64,000 bases of DNA from Chlamydiota bacterium (GCA_903970125.1 CAJCHW010000154.1:1-64000), one strand, 5' to 3'. Numbered from the stretch's first letter, positions 25,002 to 34,649 are shown. Translations and numbers: made by a program. The notes: a model not told the origin generated them from the sequence alone.

Positions 25002-26015
25002 CTAGAGCTTCACCACGAGCTTGCCCGTGTTCTCGCCATCGAACAGCATGTTGATCGCCACGGGCAGTTGCTCAAACCCTTCGACGACGGTCTCCTGCGC
25101 CTTGAGCTTGCCCTCGGCTATCCAGCCGGCGAGTTGGGGAACGATCTCGCCTGCGCGCCCGAAGTGATCAAGCACGATGAACCCCTCCAGGTGAACGCGC
25201 TGGACCAGCAGGTGCCCGAAGTTGCGCGGGCCTGCCGAAACGGCCGCCGCGTCGTCGTTGTAGCCGGAGATCAGCCCGCACAGGGCAACACGCGCGCGCA
25301 CGTTGAGACGACTGAAGACCGCCTCCATGATCTCGGCGCCGACGTTCTCGAAGTCGACGTCGATCCCGTCGGCTGTCGCCGCCTTCAGCTGCTCGCGCCA
25401 GTCCGCTGCCTTGTAGTCAACGGCGGCGTCGAATCCCAGCTCGTCGGTCAAAAGGGCGCACTTCTTGGCGCCGCCCGCGATGCCGACGACGCGCGCGCCC
25501 TCGATCTTCGCAAGCTGGCCGGCCACCGAGCCGACAGCGCCTGCGGCCGCCGACACCACGACCGTCTCGCCCGGCTTCGGCCGGCCGATGTCGAAGATGC
25601 CGACGTAAGCGGTCAAGCCGGTCATTCCCAGGGCGCCGAGATAAAGACTCGGCGACACGTCTGCGATCTCCGGTACCGCCATCATCGGGGCGGACGCCGA
25701 CGCGACCAGGTAGTCCTGCCAGCCCGTGAGGCCCCAGACGAGCTGGCCGACTCGGTAGTTCGGCGAGTTGGACGCCACGACCTCGCCCAGGCCTCCTGCC
25801 CGCATCACTTCGCCGATCGCGACCGGCGGCAAATACGTCGGTATCTCGCCGATCCAGGTGCGGTTGGTGGGATCCAGCGAGATCCAGCGGGTGCGCACCA
25901 GTGCCTCGCCGTCGCCGATCTCCGGGACCGCCTCCTCGACAAGCTCGAAAGTGCGGTCATCGATCCGCCCTGCAGGGCGCTCTCGAAGCAGGAAGCGGCG
26001 ATTGACGTTGGGCAT
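25002..26015 (-). CDS. NADPH-dependent MDR-family oxidoreductase (CurA/leukotriene B4 dehydrogenase-like)
   Basis: A 337-aa zinc-independent medium-chain reductase. The N-terminal domain has the RPAGRIDDRTFELVEEAVPE and WISLDPTNRTWI blocks typical of the PTGR/CurA branch. The cofactor domain has GMTGLTAYVGIFDIGRPKPG and the dinucleotide motif AAAGAVGSVAGQLAK, and IDVDFENVGAEIMEAV follows. Enzymes of this branch reduce activated C=C bonds of alpha,beta-unsaturated ketones with NADPH. ATG 26015 was chosen because it aligns with family N-termini; the frame extends 21 codons further without conserved sequence. It faces the PfkB gene divergently (about 50 bp between starts). Confidence 0.88.
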   Translation of the reverse strand: MPNVNRRFLLRERPAGRIDDRTFELVEEAVPEIGDGEALVRTRWISLDPTNRTWIGEIPTYLPPVAIGEVMRAGGLGEVVASNSPNYRVGQLVWGLTGWQDYLVASASAPMMAVPEIADVSPSLYLGALGMTGLTAYVGIFDIGRPKPGETVVVSAAAGAVGSVAGQLAKIEGARVVGIAGGAKKCALLTDELGFDAAVDYKAADWREQLKAATADGIDVDFENVGAEIMEAVFSRLNVRARVALCGLISGYNDDAAAVSAGPRNFGHLLVQRVHLEGFIVLDHFGRAGEIVPQLAGWIAEGKLKAQETVVEGFEQLPVAINMLFDGENTGKLVVKL

Positions 26016-26065
26016 CAGCGGACTCTCACACTGTCGCACACGATGAGTGCGGCCCAGGCGCTTCG

Positions 26066-26965
26066 GTGATGGGCACACCCGAGGGCCGCGGGTTGCGAGT
26101 GGGCGTCGTTGGCCACGTGGAGTGGGTGGAGTTCATCGACGTCGATCGCTTGCCCGCCAGCGGGCAGGTGGCGCACGCGACGGCCTCCTTCTCTCGGGCT
26201 GCCGGTGGAGGCGGCGTCGTCGCGGCGGTGCTCGCTGGACTCGGCGCCGATGTGGACTTCTTCTGCGCACTCGGCGAGGACGATGTCGGTCAGGCTGCGG
26301 CAGAGCAGCTGTCGGCGCGAGGCATTCGTCTACATGTGGCCTGGCGCAAACAGCCAACGCGGCGCGCCGTGACGATGCTCCAACCCGGCGGCGAGCGGAC
26401 GATCGTGACGATTGGCGAGCGGCTGCAACCGGCCGCGAGCGACGACCTCGATTGGGCCCGGCTCAGCGGTGCCGATGGCGTCTATTTCACCGCCGGCGAC
26501 ACGGCGGCGCTCGCGCTCGCGCGCACAGCCCGCACGCTCGTGGCCTCGCCGCGCGCGCACGATGCCTTTGCCGCGACAGAGCGCGGCCCGGCACCCGTTG
26601 GCGCCGGCTCTGACCCGGGCGACCGACACGCCGGCACACAGCCGCCTTCGCAGCCCGTGGTCGTCGATGCCCTGGTTTTCAGCGCCAACGACCGCGACGA
26701 GTGTGCGTGGGCAGAGGGGATTGCATCAACCGCGCGCGTGCTTGTGGCCACCGACGGCGAGCGGGGGGGCCGGTGGTGGGGGGCCTCGGAGGGTTCCTGG
26801 CAAGCGGCTCAGGCGCCCCCGTCGATCAGCGACTCATACGGTTGTGGCGACTCCTTCGCGGCCGGTTTCACGATGGCGCTCGCCGGCGGCGAGTCGATCG
26901 AGCAGGCCGCCACGCTGGGCGCCTGGTGCGGGGCGCGGTGCCTGGAACGCCACGGCGCGCCGTAG
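26066..26965 (+). CDS. PfkB/ribokinase-family sugar kinase
   Basis: A 299-aa protein of the PfkB superfamily. Early glycines RVGVVGHVEWVEFIDVDRLP and the AGGGGVVAAVLAGLGADVDF block (a GG-containing substrate motif) are followed by the ATP/catalytic motif SDSYGCGDSFAAGF, where the Asp of GCGDS is the base. Substrate (ribose, fructose-phosphate, adenosine or other) cannot be told. A low-complexity insert (about residues 175-205, Gly/Pro/Asp-rich) interrupts the fold. The start is GTG 26066 or ATG 26069. It is followed after 62 bp by a helical protein gene. Confidence 0.8.
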   Translation: MMGTPEGRGLRVGVVGHVEWVEFIDVDRLPASGQVAHATASFSRAAGGGGVVAAVLAGLGADVDFFCALGEDDVGQAAAEQLSARGIRLHVAWRKQPTRRAVTMLQPGGERTIVTIGERLQPAASDDLDWARLSGADGVYFTAGDTAALALARTARTLVASPRAHDAFAATERGPAPVGAGSDPGDRHAGTQPPSQPVVVDALVFSANDRDECAWAEGIASTARVLVATDGERGGRWWGASEGSWQAAQAPPSISDSYGCGDSFAAGFTMALAGGESIEQAATLGAWCGARCLERHGAP

Positions 26966-27027
26966 GCAACGAGGCGCAACCGTGCCATCATCGGCACGTG
27001 CCAGCCGATTCGTCCCATCGCGATCAC

Positions 27028-27588
27028 ATGGCAGCGGCGCTAGCATTCGAGGCCGAAGCGCAAACGCTGATCCTGGCCGGTCAAGATGAGCGGGCGGGCG
27101 AGTTGTTCCTGAAGGCATCCGAGTGCTACCGGCAGTCATGGGAGCTTGCGCCACCGGCCAGCTACGGTCGCCTGGTCGGGATGCTCAAGGCCGCGATCCT
27201 TGGCGGCGCGGCCGGGCCACCGGCTGAACAACAGGCCAAATACGCGCTCTCCCAGCTCATCAAGGCGCCAGCGGACTCGCCAACCGCGGCGTACGCGCGC
27301 GCCCTGGCCCAGCTGGTCGAAGGCGACGACGAAGCCGCTCGCACAAGCGCGCAGGTGATGCGCGGCAGCTCTGGCGCGTTTGACCGGGCGGCCGACGCGA
27401 TCGTGGCGGTGGTAGCGCGCGACGCACCTGCGTGCACGCACGCAATCCAACGCATAGTCGACGACTTCGAGGGCCGCACCGAGCACCTGACTGGGGTGGC
27501 AATCGCCGACACGGCGCTCATGTTCGAGCGCCTCGCCAAGGCGCGCGGCGTATCTGCGGACGTTGCCAGCGCGCTTTTGCCAGCATGA
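27028..27588 (+). CDS. Helical (TPR-like) protein of unknown function
   Basis: A 186-aa Ala-rich all-helical protein: MAAALAFEAEAQTLILAGQD, ERAGELFLKASECYRQSWEL, and an end ERLAKARGVSADVASALLPA. The first 60 residues look like a TPR pair; no catalytic motif was seen. ATG 27028 was used; GTG 26998 would add ten residues. The stop overlaps the SDR start (ATGA), so it is cotranslated with that oxidoreductase, to which its function may relate. Confidence 0.7.
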   Translation: MAAALAFEAEAQTLILAGQDERAGELFLKASECYRQSWELAPPASYGRLVGMLKAAILGGAAGPPAEQQAKYALSQLIKAPADSPTAAYARALAQLVEGDDEAARTSAQVMRGSSGAFDRAADAIVAVVARDAPACTHAIQRIVDDFEGRTEHLTGVAIADTALMFERLAKARGVSADVASALLPA

Positions 27589-28481
27589 GTGCCGCGATGG
27601 AGGCAGGACAGCAACAGGCGGGCGCGTGGACCGGCGTGGCGGGCAAGCGGATCGTGCTCACCGGCGCAACCAACGGCATTGGCTTGGCGGCGGCCAAGGA
27701 GCTTGCCCGCCGCGGCGCCATGCTCGCCATCGTGGCGCGCGACTCGGCCAAGGCGAACGCCACGGTGGCCGAGATCGCGGCGGCTGCACCGGGTGCCGCT
27801 GCGGCGGACGTGTTCCTCGCTGACCTTGGGGTGCAGGCCGATGTGCGAAGACTCGCCGCAGAGGTGCTGGATCGCTACCAGCGCATCGATCTGCTCGTCA
27901 ATAACGCGGGCGCAATCTTTGGGCACAGACAGCTGAGTGCGGACGGCATCGAGCTGACCTGGGCGGTCAACCACCTCGCGCCCTTTTTGCTCACCTCGCT
28001 GTTGCTGGAGCGCCTGCAAGCCAGCGCCCCGGCGCGGGTCATCACGACTTCGTCGGATGCCCACAAGGGCGCCGAGATTCCATTCGACGATCTGGCAGCC
28101 GAGCATGCGTACCGGCGAGGGGGATTTGAACGCTACGGGCAAAGCAAGCTGGCGAACATCCTCTTCACCGCCGAGCTTGCGCGCCGCTTGCAGGGCACTG
28201 GCGTCACTGCCAACTGCTTTCACCCCGGCGTCGTTGCCACGGGCTTCAACCGCGGTAACGGAGCGCTGATGACAGCCGTGATGGTCGCGATCAAGCCGTT
28301 TGTGCGCAGCCCCGATGATGGCGCGCGTACGCTGGTCTGGCTCGCGGACTCCGCCGAGCTCGATGGGGTCAGCGGCGACTACTTCGTCGATGAGCACGCG
28401 GCAGAGCCCACCGCAGCGGCCCAGGACCCAGAGACCGCGCGGCGGCTGTGGGACCTCAGCGAGCAGCAGACCCACGCGTGA
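27585..28481 (+). CDS. Short-chain dehydrogenase/reductase (retinol dehydrogenase-like)
   Basis: A 298-aa classical SDR. The cofactor motif is TGATNGIGLAAAKEL, the NNAG motif is in LLVNNAGAIFGH, the catalytic Ser is in VITTSSDAHKG, and Tyr/Lys are in RYGQSKLANILF. The C-terminal segment has HPGVVATGF. RYGQSKLAN and the SSDAHKG block point to the retinol-dehydrogenase/WWOX-like branch of NADP-dependent SDRs; the substrate is unknown. ATG 27585 overlaps the upstream stop. thrS begins 48 bp downstream on the same strand. Confidence 0.88.
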   Translation: MSAAMEAGQQQAGAWTGVAGKRIVLTGATNGIGLAAAKELARRGAMLAIVARDSAKANATVAEIAAAAPGAAAADVFLADLGVQADVRRLAAEVLDRYQRIDLLVNNAGAIFGHRQLSADGIELTWAVNHLAPFLLTSLLLERLQASAPARVITTSSDAHKGAEIPFDDLAAEHAYRRGGFERYGQSKLANILFTAELARRLQGTGVTANCFHPGVVATGFNRGNGALMTAVMVAIKPFVRSPDDGARTLVWLADSAELDGVSGDYFVDEHAAEPTAAAQDPETARRLWDLSEQQTHA

Positions 28482-28529
28482 GCTTGGCGCCTTTGTCCGA
28501 GGCTGCCGACAGGTAGCCTGCGGCGGCGT

Positions 28530-30596
28530 ATGTCGATCACCGTGACACTGCCCGACGGCAACTCGCTTGAGCTTGCCGATGGCGCCACCGGCGCCGATGC
28601 CGCCGCGGCGATCGGGCCTGGGCTGGCCCGAGCCGCGCTCGCCGTCGAGCTGGTGGGTGGCGGTGAACCCAACGCCGAGACCGTCGCCGTTGCGAGGCAC
28701 GAGCTGGGCGTGCGCGACCTCGCTCGCCCGTTGCCGGACGGCGCTGCGATCGCGATCGTCACCAAGGGCAGCGGGCAGGCCGCGCTGGAGCTGATGCGCC
28801 ACGATGCCGCCCACGTGCTCGCCACGGCGGTGATGGAGCTCTACCCGGGTGTGAAGATCTCGATCGGCCCCGCGATCGAGAACGGCTTCTACTACGACTT
28901 TGAGTTCCCCGACGGCGTCTCGATCTCGGAGGCCGACTTTGCGGCGATCGAAGAGCACATGCGCGTGCACATCAAGTCTGCCGAGCCCTTCGAGCGCGTT
29001 GACATTCCCGTGGCGCAGGCGCGCGAGCGCTTTGTCACCGAAGGCCAGGACTACAAGGTCGAGTTGATCGATGACCTCGTCAGCGCCGCCGACTCACACA
29101 CTCCCTTGGAGACGGTCTCGTTGTACACCAACGGACCGTTCACCGACCTCTGCCGGGGCCCGCACGCGCCGTCCACGGCGAGCGTGGGCGCGTTCAAGCT
29201 GCAGTCCGTTGCCGGCGCCTACTGGCGCGGGGATTCGACGCGCACGATGCTCACGCGGATCTACGGGACGGCGTTCTTCTCAAAGCAGGAACTCCAGGAG
29301 CATCTCGAGCGCTTGGAGCAGGCGCTCGCGCGCGACCACCGCAAGCTTGGCCGCGAGTTGGGCCTGTTCTTCTTCTCCGATCTGTCTCCCGGCAGCCCTT
29401 TCTGGACGCCTGCAGGGATGGTCATCTGGAACGGCCTGACCGAGCTCTGGCGCGCTGAAAACCGCAAGCGGGGCTACCGCGAGGTCAGCACGCCGATCCT
29501 CTACGACGCGGAGTTGTGGAAGCAGTCGGGCCACTGGGAGAAGTACCGCGACAACATGTACTTCACCGAGGTGGAGGAGCGGCCCATGGGTCTGAAGCCC
29601 ATGAACTGCCCCGCCCACATCCAGATTTACAAGGAGCAGCGGCGCTCGTATCGCGAGTTGCCCATCCGCTATTCGGAGGCCGGACTGGTGCACCGCCACG
29701 AGCCCTCCGGAGTGCTGCACGGCCTGCTGCGCGTGCGTCACATCACCCAGGACGACGCCCACATCTTTTGCACCGAGGAGCAGGTGCAGAGCGAGGTCGT
29801 GGAGTGCTTGCGTTTCGGCTTCGCCATCTATGAGCTGTTCGGCTTTCCCGTGCGCCTGGAGCTGTCAACGCGTCCCGACCAGCGGATTGGCTCCGAAGAG
29901 CTCTGGGACCGTGCCGAGGGGGCACTCGAAGGCGCGCTGCGCTCGGAGGGTCTCGAGTTCGAGCTCAATCCAGGTGACGGCGCGTTCTACGGGCCCAAAA
30001 TCGATTTGCACATGACCGACTCCATCGGACGCTCCTGGCAGCTGGGAACGGTGCAGCTGGACTATTCCATGCCCGAGCGCTTTGACCTCAAGTACACTGG
30101 CGCCGACAACGCCGAGCACCGGCCGGTCATGATTCACAGGGCGCTTCTGGGCTCGTTTGAGCGCTTCATTGGCATTTTGATCGAGCACTACGCAGGCGAG
30201 CTGCCGTTGTGGCTGGCGCCCGTGCAAGCGATCGTGCTCACGGTCTCTGAGCGCGTGCGCGCGTACGCCGAGTCGGTCAGTGACGAGCTGCTCCAGCGCG
30301 GCATCCGTGCCGAGCTCGACGAGCGCGACGAGTCGATCGGACGCAAGGTCCGTGAGGCCGAGTTGCGAAAGATCCCCTTCATGCTCGTCATTGGCGGGCG
30401 CGAGGCCGAGCAGGGCACGGTCGCCGTGCGCGAGCACGGTAGCCGGCGCGACGACCAGGAGCGATCCGGTGCGCAGGCCTCCGGGGAGGCTGCCGAGGCG
30501 CTTACGATCGACCAGTTTGTGGCGCGCGTGCTTGACGCCGGCGGCGCTGTGCCAGTAGGCCGGCCGTCGCAAGCTCCCGACGGCCACGAGGTGTGA
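28530..30596 (+). CDS. thrS: Threonine--tRNA ligase
   Basis: A 688-aa class II synthetase that charges tRNA-Thr. Order: a TGS domain (1-65); the editing domain with HDAAHVLATAVMELYPG (HxxxH) and the GPFTDLCRGPH motif; and the catalytic core with GLKPMNCPAHIQIY, motif 2 VHRHEPSGVLHGLLRVRH and motif 3 MIHRALLGSFERFIG. Zn ligands (Cys of NCPAH and the later His residues) are present. The C-terminal anticodon-binding domain carries an extra ~20-residue hydrophilic insert (near GSRRDDQERSGAQASGEAAE). ATG 28530 is the only sensible start. It is followed by infC after a 123-bp leader, the common thrS-infC order. Confidence 0.97.
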   Translation: MSITVTLPDGNSLELADGATGADAAAAIGPGLARAALAVELVGGGEPNAETVAVARHELGVRDLARPLPDGAAIAIVTKGSGQAALELMRHDAAHVLATAVMELYPGVKISIGPAIENGFYYDFEFPDGVSISEADFAAIEEHMRVHIKSAEPFERVDIPVAQARERFVTEGQDYKVELIDDLVSAADSHTPLETVSLYTNGPFTDLCRGPHAPSTASVGAFKLQSVAGAYWRGDSTRTMLTRIYGTAFFSKQELQEHLERLEQALARDHRKLGRELGLFFFSDLSPGSPFWTPAGMVIWNGLTELWRAENRKRGYREVSTPILYDAELWKQSGHWEKYRDNMYFTEVEERPMGLKPMNCPAHIQIYKEQRRSYRELPIRYSEAGLVHRHEPSGVLHGLLRVRHITQDDAHIFCTEEQVQSEVVECLRFGFAIYELFGFPVRLELSTRPDQRIGSEELWDRAEGALEGALRSEGLEFELNPGDGAFYGPKIDLHMTDSIGRSWQLGTVQLDYSMPERFDLKYTGADNAEHRPVMIHRALLGSFERFIGILIEHYAGELPLWLAPVQAIVLTVSERVRAYAESVSDELLQRGIRAELDERDESIGRKVREAELRKIPFMLVIGGREAEQGTVAVREHGSRRDDQERSGAQASGEAAEALTIDQFVARVLDAGGAVPVGRPSQAPDGHEV

Positions 30597-30613
30597 TCGG
30601 CCCGCCACGTCCC

Positions 30614-30641
30614 TTGTAGACCGTCTTGACGGCGATATACT
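30614..30641 (+). promoter_or_regulatory. Candidate infC promoter
   Basis: TATACT at 30636-30641 is a good -10, with a weak TTGTAG -35 sixteen bases upstream. It would start transcription about 70 bases before infC. Support is by pattern only. Confidence 0.3.
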
Positions 30642-30719
30642 TCGCCTCGTTGAGGCCTAGCACCCATACATCGCGCCACGCTTAGTCTTCGCTTGGTGCG
30701 CCACCGCCAGAGCCATTAA

Positions 30720-31826
30720 GTGCCGGTTCCCCGCAGGTTAGACCGGCGTCCGCCCGAGCAGGACCTGACGCGCGTCAACGAGCGCATCAACGTCCCCGAG
30801 GTTCGTCTGATTGACGAGCAGGGCCAGCAGATTGGCGTGCTGAAGGTCGCAGAGGCGCTGCGAATCGCCCAGGAGCGCGATCTCGATCTCGTCGAAGTTG
30901 CGCCACAGGCGCGCCCGCCGGTGGCGCGGGTACTCGACTACTCCAAGTACAAGTACGAGCAGGCGCTCAAGCAGAAGCAGGCGCGCAAGCATCAACAGCA
31001 GATCACGGTGCGCGAGATCAAGTTTCGCCCCAAGATCGCCCAGCACGACTACGACACCAAGCGCGGGCACGTCAAACGCTTCCTGCTCGGCAAGGCGAAG
31101 GTCAAGATCACGATCATGTTCCGCGGGCGCGAGGTCGCTCATCCCGAGCGCGGTGTTGCCATTCTCGATCGCCTCGCCGAAGAGCTTTCGGAGCTGGCTG
31201 TCGTCGAGCAGAGCCCCACGCTCGACGGCCGCAATATGGCGATGCTCCTGGCGCCTTCAAAGATCGTGCTCAGCGGGCACGTTGACGGCGGCCACGACGA
31301 GGGCGAGCCCGCGGCTGCAAACGGAGGCGTTGCCGACGGCGCAGTGGCGCTCGACCACGCAGATCTGCACGCAGGCGCCGAGCCCAGCCCGGTGCCGTCT
31401 GACGGTTCTGCGGGGTTGGACGCGAGCGCACACGAGACTCCGCCGCCTGTCAACGGCCTCACGGCAGTTGACAACCCCAGCATTGCTGAGACCGACAGCC
31501 CCGCAGCCACGAACGGGAGCCAACCCGCGTCCAGCTCTGCGCCCGAGCCGGTGGCGTCGCCGAAGGCCCCAGCGGCAAACGCGGCGCCAAAGATCGCCGA
31601 GGCGGAGACCGCGGCGGCGGACACCGAGGCGGCTAAGCCCGCCAAGCCCACGAAGACAGCTGCACCCAAGCGCGCAGCCGCCAAAAGCTCAGCGGCGGTC
31701 GACAAGAGCGCCGAGCCGGCAAAGCCCAGGCGTACCGCGGCCGCCAAAGACCCGACAGCCAAGGCGGCGCCGAAGCCTGCCAAGCCCAAGAGCCCGAAGG
31801 CCGCGGCGCCTACGGGAGCAGCTTGA
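30720..31826 (+). CDS. infC: Translation initiation factor IF-3 with a long basic/Ala-Pro tail
   Basis: A 368-aa protein. Residues 1-182 are a full IF-3: the N domain ([20 protein letters not shown]), the [20 protein letters not shown] linker region and the C domain ([20 protein letters not shown]). They block premature 50S joining and check initiator tRNA. Residues 183-368 are disordered: first acidic and Asn/Ser/Pro-rich, then Lys/Ala/Pro-rich ([20 protein letters not shown]), resembling histone-H1-like tails. IF-3 is normally ~180-200 aa. The start is GTG 30720, not the AUU/AUC used for autoregulation in some bacteria. The last 17 bases overlap a convergent gene. Confidence 0.93.
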   Translation: MPVPRRLDRRPPEQDLTRVNERINVPEVRLIDEQGQQIGVLKVAEALRIAQERDLDLVEVAPQARPPVARVLDYSKYKYEQALKQKQARKHQQQITVREIKFRPKIAQHDYDTKRGHVKRFLLGKAKVKITIMFRGREVAHPERGVAILDRLAEELSELAVVEQSPTLDGRNMAMLLAPSKIVLSGHVDGGHDEGEPAAANGGVADGAVALDHADLHAGAEPSPVPSDGSAGLDASAHETPPPVNGLTAVDNPSIAETDSPAATNGSQPASSSAPEPVASPKAPAANAAPKIAEAETAAADTEAAKPAKPTKTAAPKRAAAKSSAAVDKSAEPAKPRRTAAAKDPTAKAAPKPAKPKSPKAAAPTGAA

Positions 31827-33585
31827 TCTGCAGCTGAGTCGCCGTGGCGTCCGCTTCTTCCGCGGATGCCACGGCGCTGATCGTCAGATACGCACGCAGG
31901 GGGCGCCGCGCGGTGGCGAGCGCAGCAGACAGGACCCGGCGCTGAGCGCTCGCAACGGTTAAGCCGAAAACCTGCGTCCCGGAAAACGACAGTCGACGGG
32001 TCACGAGCCGTATGCGCCCGTGCCCTTTGCCGCCGACCGTTACGTAGCCGCTCACTGTCACGCGGCAGCGCACGGTGCATGTGAGCTCGGTGACCACGTC
32101 GCCGTCGTGGTAACGGGGCGTCTGGCGCAGCGGCGTGCTGGAGGTAGACATCCGGAACGCCGTCGGAACCGAGTTGGGTGCCGGTTCGGTGGGCAGGACA
32201 AATGGCGGCGCCGGTGGCTGTTCGAAGTTGAAGTCCTTTTCGAGGTCGCCCAGGATTGGCTCACTTTCGCGCACATCCGGGCGTGAGTCGGGGCGGCCAT
32301 CGGTGGCCGGGTTGAGCCTTTCGCCTTCCAGAAAGTCGTTCTCGATGAACTTCAGGTAGGCGTCGTGGCTGAGGATTTGATGGTCGATGTAACCGTCGCG
32401 GGCGTACGGGCTGATCACCAGCCCCGGCACTCGCAGTCCGTAGCCGTTGGAGTCAACTGCGGGGGGCGTGACGTTGTCGTAGAAGCCACCCCAATCGTCC
32501 CAGGTGAGAAAGATCGCCGTGCTCGACCAGTCCGGGCTGCGCATGATCGAGTTGATGAGTGTCGTGACGTACGCCTGCCCAACACCGATGCTCGCCGGCG
32601 GGTGTTCTGAAACCTTGTCGCTGGGGATCACCCATGACACCGCCGGCAACGTTCCCGCTTTGGCGTCGTTGTAGAAGCCTTCGATCGACTCGATGTTGCC
32701 CACCTGTTCGTCTTCATGGACGTCCGAGAAGTACGGCAACGGGTTCCAGATTCCGGGCGTGGAGGCGTTCTGGGCGACCGGCGCGCACACGATCGCTTCG
32801 TTTTCCGCGCAGTCGGGCTCGGTGCCGGCGAAGACGAAATAGTTCCAGCTGACGTCGTGCTTGTACAGCAGGTACGTGAGGTCGGTCCATTCGTAGTGGG
32901 GTTCTGCGCCAGTGGCGCTGAATTCCGGCACTTGTTCGGGCGTCTGGGGGGCGCTGCGGCAGCTGGTGGGGTCGCCGACCGCCGAGCACTTGGCCGACCA
33001 TCCCGAGACCGCGTACAGGTGCTCGGGCAGGCTCCAGCCGATGTCCGAGGCGAACATGTGGTCCTGAAGCACGAAGTTCTTCGCGTACGCCCAGTAGTTG
33101 GGGATCTCTTCTGCGTTGTGGTAGCCCATGACTTCATCGGCCGCTGCCGCTCCGCAGGCAGGATTCAGTGAGGCGCCACAGTCCTTTTCCTGGGCCTGCT
33201 CGTCGCTGGCGACAAAGCCGTCCATGTGCCCTCCGTCGATGTCTGTGAGCGCAGCGTTCTGGCCGTGTGGCCCCCCACCGTTGATATCGCTCCTGTCGTG
33301 GTACGGAACTACGCAGCCGCTGTTCTCGGGGTCCGGTATGCAGATCGTGGTCTGACCATTTTCCATCGGGATGCCGTCAGCCCCGGGGTACGTGCCGAAG
33401 TAGCTGTCAAAGGAGCGGTTCTCTTGCATGATGATCACCACGTGCTTGATCTTGTGGATGCCCTGCGGAACCTGCGCCTGCGCTGCACCGTCGCTGCGCA
33501 CGGCCTGGCGGACATGTGCCACCGTCGCGTCCACACCGTGGAAGCCGAGCGTCATCAGCGATGCGATCAATGGCAGTAGGTTCAT
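31810..33585 (-). CDS. Secreted phosphoesterase (phospholipase C/acid phosphatase family)
   Basis: A 591-aa exported enzyme. ATG 33585 gives a signal peptide ([20 protein letters not shown]). The phosphoesterase family (Pfam 04185, bacterial phospholipase C/AcpA) is recognised by [20 protein letters not shown], where Asn and Glu start the metal site. Later blocks are [57 protein letters not shown] and [19 protein letters not shown]. The last ~110 residues form a small beta domain ([20 protein letters not shown]). It probably releases phosphate from phospholipids or other phosphoesters outside the cell. It sits inverted between infC and rpmI, and its 3' end overlaps infC by 17 bp. Confidence 0.9.
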   Translation of the reverse strand: MNLLPLIASLMTLGFHGVDATVAHVRQAVRSDGAAQAQVPQGIHKIKHVVIIMQENRSFDSYFGTYPGADGIPMENGQTTICIPDPENSGCVVPYHDRSDINGGGPHGQNAALTDIDGGHMDGFVASDEQAQEKDCGASLNPACGAAAADEVMGYHNAEEIPNYWAYAKNFVLQDHMFASDIGWSLPEHLYAVSGWSAKCSAVGDPTSCRSAPQTPEQVPEFSATGAEPHYEWTDLTYLLYKHDVSWNYFVFAGTEPDCAENEAIVCAPVAQNASTPGIWNPLPYFSDVHEDEQVGNIESIEGFYNDAKAGTLPAVSWVIPSDKVSEHPPASIGVGQAYVTTLINSIMRSPDWSSTAIFLTWDDWGGFYDNVTPPAVDSNGYGLRVPGLVISPYARDGYIDHQILSHDAYLKFIENDFLEGERLNPATDGRPDSRPDVRESEPILGDLEKDFNFEQPPAPPFVLPTEPAPNSVPTAFRMSTSSTPLRQTPRYHDGDVVTELTCTVRCRVTVSGYVTVGGKGHGRIRLVTRRLSFSGTQVFGLTVASAQRRVLSAALATARRPLRAYLTISAVASAEEADATATQLQIKLLP

Positions 33586-33824
33586 TGGTGAGGTCTCTAA
33601 GAGGCCCGAGCGCCGGCCGCGCAGCCCGATTGTGAGCGCGGGCGATCGGGACCGCCAATCTTGGCCGCAGAAGCTAGCGAGCACAGCGTCGGCACGCGCC
33701 GTCGTCGCTCGCGAAGTGGTTTTGGCGGAGGACTGCACGCTTTTGACCGGGCGCTGCAAGCGGGTGGCACTTGCGGTGCCGCCGGAGGCGCCGTCGGCGG
33801 TCTGCCATACTGCGCGCCTGTCCT

Positions 33825-34031
33825 ATGCCAAAGATGAAGACCCATTCCGGCGCCAAGAAGCGCTTCAAGATCACCGCGAGCGGCAAGGCCGTAGGTCGCC
33901 ATGGCAACACGAGCCATATCCGCGAGAAGAAGTCCCAGAAGCGCAAGCGCTCACTCAACGCGCCCGCGCTTATCTCCGCTGACGACATCGCGCGTGTGCG
34001 CCGGCTGCTGGGAGTGGGCAACGGATCATGA
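33825..34031 (+). CDS. rpmI: 50S ribosomal protein L35
   Basis: A 68-aa basic protein: [20 protein letters not shown], then [20 protein letters not shown]. It has the normal L35 length and composition. ATG 33825 is preceded by the 239-bp gap from the divergent phosphoesterase gene, which must hold its promoter since infC is cut off by that gene. The stop overlaps rplT (ATGA). Confidence 0.97.
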   Translation: MPKMKTHSGAKKRFKITASGKAVGRHGNTSHIREKKSQKRKRSLNAPALISADDIARVRRLLGVGNGS

Positions 34032-34378
34032 GGGTCAAACGCTCCGTAGCGGCTCGCAAGAAGCGGCGCGCAACGCTGGCCCTGACCAAGGGCTATCGCG
34101 GCGAGGCCCACTCGGGCTACAAGCGCGCCAAAGAGGCGCTCATGCACGCGGAGCGTTACGCCTACCGCGACCGGCGCACGCGCAAACGCGACTTTCGGCG
34201 GCTGTGGATCACCCGCATCAATGCCGCTGCACGGTTGCACGGCCTCAGCTACTCGCAGTTCATCCATGGCCTCGCGCAGGCCCATATCGAGTTGGACCGC
34301 AAGGTGCTTGCCGATATGGCCGTGCGTGACCCCGATGGGTTCAAGGCACTCGCCGAGCTCGTTCGCGCCAACGCCTAG
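34028..34378 (+). CDS. rplT: 50S ribosomal protein L20
   Basis: A 116-aa protein: [20 protein letters not shown], then [20 protein letters not shown], and the globular part with [21 protein letters not shown]20 binds 23S rRNA early in 50S assembly and can repress its own operon in some bacteria. ATG overlaps the rpmI stop by four bases. Confidence 0.97.
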   Translation: MRVKRSVAARKKRRATLALTKGYRGEAHSGYKRAKEALMHAERYAYRDRRTRKRDFRRLWITRINAAARLHGLSYSQFIHGLAQAHIELDRKVLADMAVRDPDGFKALAELVRANA

Positions 34379-34405
34379 CCTGGCTCTGCTTTACTGTCAG
34401 ACCAG

Positions 34406-34483
34406 ATGAACCAAAGCTCTTTTCACCGCTGCGACGCCCGCCGCCGATTTCGCGCAATAGCCCGCGAGGCGTCGGCTGCCTGA
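34406..34483 (+). CDS. Possible pheST leader peptide
   Basis: A 25-codon frame begins MNQSSFHRCDARRRFRAIAR and has two Phe codons (both TTT). It lies 33 bases before a strong terminator hairpin and 167 bases before pheS. E. coli pheST is controlled by a Phe-rich leader peptide with an attenuator; this layout is similar but the Phe codons are few and no clear ribosome-binding site is seen. It could equally be meaningless sequence between rplT and its terminator. Confidence 0.25.
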   Translation: MNQSSFHRCDARRRFRAIAREASAA

Positions 34484-34515
34484 GCACACGTCGGTTCAGC
34501 CACACGCCGCCTCCC

Positions 34516-34549
34516 GGGCGCCGGATCCCTCAGGATCGGCGCCCTTTTT
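34516..34549 (+). terminator. Strong intrinsic terminator/attenuator between rplT and pheS
   Basis: GGGCGCC-G-GATCC, a CTCA loop, then GGATC-GGCGCCC make a 12-bp stem with one bulged G, followed by TTTTTC. It ends rpmI-rplT transcription or acts as an attenuator for pheST. An alternative upstream pairing (GAGGCG near 34465 with CGCCTC at 34508-34513) is possible. Confidence 0.85.
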
Positions 34550-34649
34550 CGTACCCAAAACCAGCACAGAAGCGCAACTCCGTGACCCAGCGTTCCAATC
34601 CACACGACACACCGAAGCTGACCTTGACGTCGGTTAGGGTCCTTGCGCC

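Noticed and set aside
30711-30719. An AUU start codon for infC
   Set aside because: The ATT near 30715 is out of frame with IF-3 and runs to a stop; GTG 30720 is in frame.
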